Part shown: in pieces, positions 56,721 through 64,000 of the stretch | Position numbering within the stretch: the stretch's first letter is position 1 | Layout of the letters: every line of letters starts with the position of its first letter | Assembly (NCBI GenBank): GCA_019217005.1 | Contig: JAHBNG010000002.1 | Coordinates: 186,001 to 250,000 of the forward strand | Direction: 5' to 3' | Origin: Chloroflexi bacterium TSY | Lineage (GTDB): Bacteria; Chloroflexota; Anaerolineae; Caldilineales; Caldilineaceae | DNA: 64,000 nucleotides | Made by a program: the position numbers and the translations under genes | Notes under the pieces: model-generated | Told to the model about the DNA's origin: nothing | The model's database searches: none | The model's input: only the letters and a program-made list of their open reading frames with translations

Positions 56721-57978
56721 TTAGGATCCTTCCAACTCGCGGCGCACAATATGCGCCGCTTCGACCATGATCTTCATCTTCTCAACAGTTAACCAACGTG
56801 CGGTTTGGCTAAAGCCACAATCTCCGGCCAACCAGAGCTTGTCAGGCGCAACCGATTCGAGCAGGGTATGGATACGGTCAACCACACAGTCAACCGACTC
56901 AATGGAGCGCCCTTTTACATCAATGACGCCAGCAGACAAAATCTTGTCTCCACCAAATTCTTTCCAGAGTTCCGTCTGCCACATACCACGATTGGCAAAT
57001 TCCATGTGGATCACGTCGGCATACATCTGAGGAATGAAGGCGGCAATCTTGGCATAGGTACGGTCAGAGGTTGCTGGGCGACCACGAAAATTGCCAAAGC
57101 AGAGGTGGATTCCAACAGTCGTTTCTACTCCGGCAACACAAGCATTGAATAACTCGGTCAGTTCTGCCTCGCCTCCTGGCATGGTCCAAAAGGCTGGCTC
57201 ATCAAACTGGACAAAAGGCGTTCCCGCTGCAGCTGCGTCTTTCAGTTCCTTGTTGATGTAGGGAACCAACGCCCAGGCCACTTCTCCCTTGTTTTGATAG
57301 ATGTCGCCTGGGTGGATACGAAATGCTTGGGTTACTGGACTCTGCAACCCTGTTACAAAGGGCTTGTCGGTGCTTGCGCGCATGAATTCGATCTCAGGCA
57401 CCAGTCCATACCCATTTGGTACCGTTAATTCAGTCACACAGCGCCAAGCATCAAGCTGGTCAGGGCCAGGATAGCCGAGTCTCAGTAGATCCAAATTTGG
57501 CGTTTTTGGCTATTTTCAGTCGAGATTGCAGGGATTTTGGAGTCATTTATTCAGATTTCGGTTACAGAAAACAACCTATTTCATATCTGAAAATCGCCCA
57601 AATCTAACGCAAAAACTAGATATCGACCGGCAAATTTGTATTTATGTCAACTGTTTAGCCAGAATTCTCTCTCAAAACCTGAAATTTGGATCTACTGAGT
57701 CTACGTTCAAACGTCATCGGCTCCAGGCCTTCGATGCGTTCATGGAAATTCCAGGTGAAGTCTGCTCGATATAATTCGCCATCGGAAATGATATCAAGTC
57801 CGACCTCAGTCATGTCCATAATAGCGAGCTTGGCTGCATCGGTGAGCGTCTCCTGGATATCGGCAGCACCAACTTTGTCTTCGGCCACAGCGTCTCGAAA
57901 GATCCACAACCAACTGGGGACGCCGTGGCTTCCAATTGTTTGAGTGGGTAGGAGCGGTAGATCAGTGAGCGTGAGCAT
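56721..57978 (-). pseudogene. MetE-like (cobalamin-independent methionine synthase C-domain) protein, interrupted by MITE 5
   Basis: The N-terminal part (57978-57703) begins MLTLTDLPLLPTQTIGSHG, the TTxIGS-type start of the MetE catalytic domain. It continues after the MITE with RLGYPGPDQLDAWRCVTEL and the zinc-site region GGEAELTELFNACVAGVETTVGIHLCFGNFRG, then LWLAGDCGFSQTARW. Removing 57483-57697 and one AGTCT reads MTFERRLGYPG in frame. Total about 346 residues; single-domain relatives often transfer methyl groups to substrates other than homocysteine. Confidence 0.87.
57483..57697 (-). mobile_element. MITE copy 5 (215 bp), inside the MetE-like gene
   Basis: Complete MITE in the orientation of copies 4 and 6, with AGTCT at 57478-57482 and 57698-57702. 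It splits the MetE-like gene about 93 codons from its start. The interior is almost identical to the other copies. Confidence 0.93.
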
Positions 57979-58192
57979 CGGTTTAGATCTCCTGTCTCTA
58001 GAAGGTTAGAAGAACAAAAGTCGTTGTAAATGAGTCAAGTTTTGCAAAGTGGCAGGGTGGCAAAGTGGCAAGCTGTCGTACCCTCGTCACCTTGTCGGTC
58101 TGAGGCGTCGCCTCGCCAGGTGTTTGTATCGGGAGAAAAAGTAGATTGATTCAGCCGCAACTGTCTTCGCCTACAGTATACATGTCTTTGGC
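57979..58192. other. 214-bp gap
   Basis: Contains a short direct repeat of the word GGCAAAGTGGCAAG, seen in the region 58050-58075. Nothing else recognisable. It would contain the C-terminal part of the truncated Gfo/Idh/MocA gene if that were intact, but no matching peptide is present. Confidence 0.4.
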
Positions 58193-58519
58193 TCATCTAT
58201 GAAAAGCTTCATCGACTGTTGTCGCCAGAGGCTTTTCGCATAGAATGTGCTTGCCAGCTTCGGCAGCAGCAACGGCGATCTCCTGATGGGCGAAATCCGG
58301 TGTAGCAATCGAAACGGCTTGCACATCGGGATTGTTGAGTAGGTGTTCATAGCCTGTGTAGTGAGCAGAGGCACCATACTTTTCGGCAGTTTCTTTGGCT
58401 CGCGCCGCATCCACATCACATACTGCCACCAATTCGGCCTCTGATAGACGCTGGTAGACTGTGGAATGTAAGTTGCCCAAGATGCCCATTCCAACAACGC
58501 CAAATCCAATTTTGTCCAT
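58193..58519 (-). pseudogene. Gfo/Idh/MocA N-terminal fragment
   Basis: 108 residues, only the Rossmann half of a family member. GFGVVGMGILGNLHSTVYQ, VCDVDAARAKE, and EKPLATTVDEA are all present. It then stops at TGA after HR, where normal proteins have about 230 more residues. No remnant of the second half is seen. A deletion or truncation is likely. Confidence 0.85.
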
Positions 58520-58641
58520 TCTTTTCCCTCGAATGACTCTATTGCAGAAGCTCTAAGAGGAAAATTTTTGAGTTCTTTGTGTTTTTATGGCGAATCAATG
58601 TTTTTGCCGTGGACTTTCGAATAAATGTCGTAGATTAAAGC

Positions 58642-59471
58642 CTAGCCTTTCACTGCACCGAATGTTAATCCTCGCACAATATAGCGCCCAAGTATCAGGA
58701 AAATTAACATCGGTGGCACCATGGCAAAGATGGCGGTGGCACCAATGTAGTTCCAAACGACACCTGTGGTGGCCGTGTAGATCATTGTTCCAATCGGCAA
58801 GGTTGCCGTTGCTTGCTCAACACGAGAGGGAATGTCACATTGTTCCAACTGAAGACAAAGGCAAACATTGAGGTAACGATGATTCCTGGCAGTGCCAAGG
58901 GCAGGGCAATACGATATAGTGCTTGCCACCAACTTGCACCATCTACTTGCGCCGACTCCTCCAATGCAATTGGCACGTCATCGATGAAGCTTTTGAGCAG
59001 CCAGATCGAAAAGGGGATCGTGATTGTCTGCAAAATCAAAATCATCGAAAGATGGGTTCCCGTCAACTGCAACCGTGAGATCAGAATAAAGTAAGGAATC
59101 AAGAAGACGATTGGTGGTGCCATCAGCAGGCTGATATACCAGAGCATGAGAAATTTCTTGATCCGCATCCGGTAGCGAGAGAGGGCATAGGCTGCGGGCA
59201 GTGCAAAGGGCAAATGCAACAACGTTGCACCGCTCGCCACGATCAAGCTGTTCAGCAAATGGGGCCGATTGACGCCCGGATTCACAAAGGTATAGATAAT
59301 TGCATCTAAACGCGGTGTGAAGGTGAACTCGGGTGGAATGGCAAACGCGCTCACGGGGGAACGAAGAGCGAGGGCGAGAAACCAGAGGATCGGTCCAATG
59401 AAAAAAATTAAAACAGCGAACATGGCCAGGTAGATCAAGCCATTGCGAAATAACCGAATCAGCATTACCAC
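58642..59471 (-). pseudogene. Sugar ABC permease (MalG type), frameshifted near its C-terminus
   Basis: The first frame (59471 to about 58822) has the N-terminal five membrane segments and EAA-type loop EESAQVDGASWWQALYRIALPL. The frame breaks at about 58816-58822 after FPLVLS; the second frame reads EQATATLPIGTM and the last membrane segment, ending GRYIVRGLTFGAVKG. A one-base slip joins them. Its ATG overlaps the upstream permease stop by 7 bases. Confidence 0.87.
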
Positions 59472-60355
59472 TCCCAGTTGCGAAATGCAATCAATGCATA
59501 GATGTTGAATAAGATAGTCACGATCAGTACAATCATCCAGGTCATCGCCGCCGAGACGCCGATATTGTAGTTGACCAGACCTTCCTGATAGAGATTGAAA
59601 CTCAAGGTACGTGAAGCTGTGCCGGGGCCACCGCGAGTTAGAACCAGCACCAGGTCGAACATGTTAAAGAGCTGCATGAAACGAATCATCAGAACAATGA
59701 TGGCTGTCTGGCTGCTAAGGGGGAGTAGAATGCCCGTAAAGAGCCGCCAATCTGATGCTCCATCGACTTTGGCTGCCTCGATCACCTCATCGGGAATTGC
59801 CAGCAGACCCGCATAGAGAACAATGGCGCAGAATGGTGTCCACTGCCACACATCGGCCAGGCCAATTGCAGCGAGGGCAAGCCGATTGCTGCCCAAGATC
59901 CCCTCTGCTGGTACGGGAAAACCGCTCGATTTTAACAACCAGGGAATTAATCCAGAGCCTTCGTAGTACATATAACGGAAGAGGTACCCTACAATAATGA
60001 GGGCAACAGTGGTCGGCATGATCAATAAGGCGCGCATGACCCCCATCCCGCGTAAACGTGCATTCAGCAACAGCGCAATCCCCATGCCAAACCAGAACTG
60101 TACAAACGTCCCCACAATGGAAAGGATCAGTGTGTTGCGCAGTGCGGGTATAAAAGGCGTTGTCTCAAAGGCAAGACGATAGTTTTGCCACCCCACAAAT
60201 TGCAACGGCACTGGACTGGTCTGCAGGTTCCAAAAGTAAAAACTATTGACCAGCGAAAATCCCATGGGGTAGAAAATCAGCGAAATGAGTACCAGGACTG
60301 ATGGCAGAACGAGTACATATGGAAGGAGTCTGCGCCATTTTGCGGAGACAGACAT
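59465..60355 (-). CDS. Sugar ABC permease (MalF type)
   Basis: A permease of about 296 residues with start at 60355 (MSVSAKWRRLLPYVLVLPS); upstream codons lack family similarity. Six membrane segments and the EAA-like loop EVIEAAKVDGASDWRLFTGILLPL are seen. It lies between the intergenic ISAzo13 element and the MalG-type gene. The operon's binding protein is at 62225 onwards, so the element separates them. Confidence 0.92.
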   Translation of the reverse strand: MSVSAKWRRLLPYVLVLPSVLVLISLIFYPMGFSLVNSFYFWNLQTSPVPLQFVGWQNYRLAFETTPFIPALRNTLILSIVGTFVQFWFGMGIALLLNARLRGMGVMRALLIMPTTVALIIVGYLFRYMYYEGSGLIPWLLKSSGFPVPAEGILGSNRLALAAIGLADVWQWTPFCAIVLYAGLLAIPDEVIEAAKVDGASDWRLFTGILLPLSSQTAIIVLMIRFMQLFNMFDLVLVLTRGGPGTASRTLSFNLYQEGLVNYNIGVSAAMTWMIVLIVTILFNIYALIAFRNWEW

Positions 60356-60917
60356 AGAGTTCTCCAACTTGCGTTTATACTTTGCTCTGTATGACAACCA
60401 GAGTTTGGTCTCTCTGGCAGGACGTCGGAAAACTCCGGTTTTCATCACAACCGCAGTATAACTTATCAAATTCCGATTCCTGACGATATACTACTCACGG
60501 GTGAAAACTACAGTGAAATCTGATAGAGAACGATAGTTTTCACTGACCCATCTTCCCGGAAGGGGTCAGATATTGCAGGGTAGACAGGCCAATTGGTGAC
60601 CCCTTCCGGGAAGATTTAGAACTAGCGTTTTCAAACTGACTTCACTTTAGATATATCGGTAGAGTGACCGGATCGGCCCGCAATCCCGGAATAGGCCAGC
60701 ATGAGATCCGCTATCGAATGGTTCCGTGGCCTATTCCGGGATTGCTTCCATGCCTCTCACCTGTCGCCTAACATGTCCAACAACTACCCGTGGCGAGTAT
60801 AGAAATCATCTTAAAGACAAATCAAATAGACATTGGACATTATTTGAGGAGATAGCACGCCCCGTGCGTTTCGACTTGGCACGCGGCGTGCCCACTGGAC
60901 CATTGTCCAGCCTCTAA
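60356..60917. repeat. Intergenic region with two large hairpins of identical architecture
   Basis: Hairpin one: ATCTTCCCGGAAGGGGTCA (60550-60568) pairs perfectly with TGACCCCTTCCGGGAAGAT (60597-60615). Hairpin two: GCAATCCCGGAATAGGCCA (60680-60698) pairs perfectly with TGGCCTATTCCGGGATTGC (60727-60745). Both have 19-bp stems and 28-nt loops, and their starts are 130 bp apart. Stems share TCCCGGAA. The remaining 170 bp to the ISAzo13 copy contain no recognisable gene. Confidence 0.75.
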
Positions 60918-62210
60918 GGCCAATCCAAAAAATAAAATATACGCGAGAAGGTGTTAAACTAGCTCTCCAAAAGGAGCAAAAATGACAATCTCGCCAGAAA
61001 TGGTTGAAGTCTTGAAAGAGACGAAGGCCATGTTAAGTGGATACGAAAGAAGGCACTTCATGGCCCAAACGGTCAAAACGATATGCGAAGGGAGTCCGAC
61101 GAAAGCAGAACGAGAGTTGGGCTGGAATCGGGCGACGATAGCCAAAGCCCTGGAAGAACTAGAAGGCGGCTTCTGTTATGTCGACCAAAGCCACCGACGT
61201 GGTCGCAAAAGCCGAAGACCATATCCCCACTTTACTGGCCGATATGGTTGAAATCGCCGATCAATTCAGCCAGACCGATCCCACCTTTCGACCCCAATTG
61301 TACACTCGACTAACCGCCGCCGAAATGCGTACCCAGCTCATCGAGCAGAAAGGATACACAGATGAGGAATTGCCTGGCGAAGAGGCCATCCGCTTGAAGC
61401 TCAATGAGTTAGGCTATGGCTCAAACCGGGTCAAAAAAAGTCAACCAGTGAAAAAGATCCCAGAGACCGATGCGATCTTTGATAGAATTCATCAGATCAA
61501 TCAAGAAGCGGATGCAGACGAGACGGTTCTGCGCCTCTTGGGATGCCAAAGCGACGATTTTACTTGACCGTTTCTCGAGAGAAGGGATAAGTCGAGTGGT
61601 TGTCAAAGCGCTCGATCATGACTTTCAAGATAAGAAGACCGAGAAAGTCACTCCTTTTGGCATTTACCTCCCTTCAACCAAGGAACTCTTTCTTTACTTG
61701 ACTCAGTCGAAAGTGACGAGTGACTGTATTGTCGACTGCCTGATTGATTTTGGGAAAGCGTACGTGAACACTTTCCTCACGTCAAGACCCTCGTGATCAA
61801 TCAGGACAATGGTCCCGAAAATCATACCCGTCGGACTCAGTTTATGTATCGTCTCACTCAGTTTGTTGAGCACTATCGTCTCTCTATTCAGCTCGCCTGC
61901 TACCCTCCTTATCACAGTAAATACAACCCCATCGAACGGGTTTGGGGCCATCTTGAAAAACACTGGAACGGTTCTCTTCTCGATTCTCTTGAGACCGTTC
62001 TCAATTTTGCCCGTTCTTTTCGCTTTAACCAACTACAACCCTTCGTTCACCTGAATTCCACTCTTTATGAGACCGGCGTCAAACTCACTCAGAAAGAGAT
62101 GGACCGTTTGGCACAACGCTTCCAACGTTTACCTGGTTTAGAAAAATGGTTTGTCCTTATTCCCCCTCTCCATTCTCTCGTTCGCGTATAATTATTTTTT
62201 TGGTTTAGCC
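60918..62210 (+). mobile_element. ISAzo13-family element, copy B (1293 bp)
   Basis: Same element as 35185-36489 in the opposite orientation, apart from tract-length differences. Ends GGCCAATCCAAAAAATAAAA and (reversed) GGCTAAACCAAAAAAATAAT. Flanks are TAA left and TTA right, the mirror image of copy A. It lies between a binding-protein gene and its permeases on the minus strand, transcribed against them. Confidence 0.92.
60982..62191 (+). pseudogene. ISAzo13-type transposase, copy B, multiply frameshifted
   Basis: Compared with copy A, it lacks two A in a run at 61207-61210 (four versus six), two bases at about 61536 (CTCTTGG versus CTCTCTTGG), and has four T at 61748-61751 instead of the five needed to keep frame (copy A has six). 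Each change breaks the frame. Otherwise the sequence is essentially identical, so the copies are recent. Neither copy in this window is intact. Confidence 0.88.
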
Positions 62211-62224
62211 TTATTGATTGTCTA

Positions 62225-64000
62225 TTAGCCCGCCAATTGATCAATCAGTGCCTGCGTACTCTCCAACGTATCGTCAAAACTTTCTAGTTGGTATGGGATC
62301 ATAAAGTTTCCTTTGAGGATATTTTGCCAGGTCAGATCGGTCTCCGCCAGAGCATCCTCCGCAGAGAGCGAGCCATCTAAGGCGCGGTTGAGTTGCAGAC
62401 CATAGATGCCTTCTAGCGTGCTATAGGTTGGCATGGGCGGACGCACAACTTTGCCGTTGCCCTGACGCATAATCTTCAATTGGGTATCCAGATAGGGGTA
62501 GATCTCCTGAAGCTCCGCATCTTCATAGTTGGAGACGCTCGCAAAGTCGCTAAATTGAAAATTGTAATCTGGTACCTGTCCCATCTTTTTCTGGGTCTCC
62601 GCACTGGTCGCCCACTTGACATATTTCCAAGCATCATCTGCATGCGTGGTGGTGCTGGGAATCCCAAGACTCCAACCGCCAAGGCTCGTCACGTTTGGCA
62701 CATCGTCCCATTGGGGAAGTAGCCCGACTCCCGTCGTCTCCTTGACAGTTGACAGCTCTCCACTCATATAGCCATTGTTCCAAACCAGATAGAAGTACGG
62801 GGTCCACCAGAAGAACATCCCAATATCACCCTGAGAATAGCGGGTACCAGCATCAAACCAGACATAGTTGATGGCTTCGGCTGGTGACATCTCATAGAGC
62901 GACTTATAGGCGTTCAGGGCCTCTACATTCTCGGGTGAATTGATCGTCGGCGTAAAATCCCAGGGTGCCTCGGGAAAGCTTTGGAACCAGCGTACGCCTC
63001 GACTCGCGGCAAGCTGGCTATACATGTGAACGACAGGGACAGGTTGCGCACCCACCATGACTGTCCCAAACATATCAGTATCCCCAAAGGTTGTGCCGTT
63101 GATCGCTCCCGCTATCTCCATATATTTCGCCCATGTCCAGCCCTCTGCATCCGCTTCATCGGTCGGTGGTGCATCCAGTCCCATCTCGTCAAACACATCA
63201 GTGCGATAGAGCGTTCCTTGACCATAGGCTGCAATGGGCAGCGTGACGATGTTGCCGCGCCAGGTATTGAGCGAGTAGAGTACCTCGGGGATAAAATCTT
63301 GAATGTCGGTATCTGCATCCGCAGCAATGAAATCGTCCAGCGCCATGATCCAGCCATTGTCCTTGTATTGGCCATTCCACATCTGATCCACCGTCACCAC
63401 ATCAGCATCCGATTTGCCGCTGACAAAGGCCGTAACCAGTCTCAGTAGATCCAAATTTGGCGTTTTTGGCTATTTTCAGTCGAGATTGCAGGGATTTTGG
63501 AGTCATTTATTCAGATTTCGGTAGGGTGGTTCAAAATTAGGTTTACACTTTTGATATATAGACAAAAATCTATATGAGACCGTTTTCTCTCTGAGAACCG
63601 GCGAAATCAGAGAATATAAACGTTCTTTCTGTTTCTAAAAGTGTAAACCTATCTATCCAGCTAAAATGAACCACCCCCAAATCTAACGCAAAAACTAGAT
63701 ATCGACCGGCAAATTTGTATTTATGTCAACTGTTTAGCCAGAATTCTCTCTCTAAACCTGAAATTTGGATCTACTGAGTCTGGCATTCAGGGCGTCATAA
63801 GAGAGGCTCTCAAAATTGACTGCGATACCTGTCTCTTCGGTGAAATCGGCATTGACCAGTTCCAAGGCAAACTGGAACGGATCGCCAACCACCAAGACAT
63901 TGAGGCTCTCTGCCGGTTGGCTAGGTGCAGATTCAGCCGGGGCAGGAACAGGTGGAACGCAAGCGACGAGTCCTGCTGCGGCGAGACTCAAGCCAGATGC
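62225..64000 (-). pseudogene. Sugar-binding lipoprotein, interrupted by MITE 6; 5' end beyond the window
   Basis: The N-terminal part (64000 to 63782) continues past the right edge; it shows SLAAAGLVACVPPVPAPAES with a lipobox at VAC. It resumes after the MITE with LVTAFVSGKSDADVVTVDQMW and ends IDQLAG at 62225. Removing 63443-63776 and one AGTCT gives LNARLVTAFVSG in frame. It is a family 1 solute-binding protein feeding the two permeases at 58.6-60.4 kb, from which the ISAzo13 copy now separates it. Confidence 0.88.
63443..63776 (-). mobile_element. MITE copy 6 (334 bp), with a nested second inverted-repeat element
   Basis: The outer MITE ends and AGTCT duplication (63438-63442, 63777-63781) are normal. 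Inside, 63524-63676 is a different 153-bp element with ends GGGTGGTTCA and TGAACCACCC and inner inverted repeats GGTTTACACTTTT and AAAAGTGTAAACC. It replaces about 34-36 bp of the usual MITE interior instead of simply being inserted. The composite is inserted in a binding-protein gene. Confidence 0.88.

Noticed and set aside
34932..60917. Fusion of the flavoprotein fragment with sequence left of ISAzo13 copy B (reads CPASNKIALGLADN after undoing an inversion)
   Set aside because: The frame meets a TAG about 16 codons upstream and the upstream residues do not resemble the family, so the match is probably chance.
60726..60917. Short plus-strand frame before ISAzo13 copy B
   Set aside because: It begins inside the second hairpin, has no ribosome site or recognisable similarity, and ends at the element edge.
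35640..61760. Programmed frameshifting of the ISAzo13 transposase at the T-run
   Set aside because: One copy would need a +1 and the other a -1 event at the same tract, and copy B has other frame breaks. Tract-length variation or miscalling is simpler.
22483..63776. A reading frame of roughly 60 codons inside each MITE
   Set aside because: It lies across the inverted-repeat ends, differs in continuation between copies and has no ribosome site. The element is better described as non-coding.

Overview
The window looks like an accessory region of a free-living heterotrophic bacterium. I suspect Chloroflexota (Caldilinea or Anaerolinea-like): base composition is moderate, ABC substrate-binding lipoproteins have Ala/Pro/Ser-rich linkers after the lipobox, one has a Tat signal, and families such as Gfo/Idh/MocA, SDR, SIS, PfkB and HyuA are abundant. 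The taxon is inference. No rRNA, tRNA or CRISPR was seen.

Layout. 0-9.5 kb: amidase, Gfo/Idh/MocA dehydrogenase, gamma-glutamyltransferase, HyuA-type oxoprolinase, and a frameshifted glycogen debranching enzyme. 9.9-13.2 kb: an SDR, a small unknown protein, and an NAD(P)HX epimerase gene split by an ISAs1-type element with an 8-bp target duplication. 13.5-21.9 kb (minus strand): ten closely spaced genes forming a likely operon: ribose/rhamnose-type ABC importer, class I aldolase, VOC protein, L-rhamnose mutarotase, a flavin monooxygenase with a SnoaL-like N-terminus, and a complete Co-type nitrile hydratase with its activator. 22.8-34.9 kb: a second sugar/nucleoside ABC importer, three nucleoside hydrolases, an ADP-ribosylglycohydrolase (broken), a PfkB kinase and a SIS protein, which together resemble a nucleoside or ADP-ribose scavenging set. 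35-41 kb: a scar zone of insertion elements and gene halves (truncated HyuA, flavoprotein fragment, SDR with a stop codon, IS110 remnant, half a peptide permease). 41-46 kb: peptide-type ABC transporter, enolase-superfamily protein and FAD oxidoreductase. 46.4-49 kb: BrnT/BrnA with a broken toxin, then a secreted cholesterol-dependent-cytolysin-like protein with an unusual C-terminal domain. 49-64 kb (minus strand): two further sugar ABC systems and an L-rhamnose/L-fucose-type oxidative gene set (SDR, mutarotase, lactonase-like amidohydrolase), plus a MetE-like gene paired with an unrecognised protein.

Mobile DNA dominates the second theme. Six copies of a 215-bp (one 334-bp) MITE share terminal repeats starting CAGTAGATCC with a 1258-bp transposase-bearing element at 28783-30040, and nearly all show 5-bp duplications AGTAT or AGTCT. 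Removing element plus one duplication restores an intact reading frame in four host genes. About twenty genes are broken by insertions, small indels (often in homopolymers) or single stop codons, so either this locus is decaying or some indels are sequence errors. The insertions with target duplications are not explained by base-calling error.
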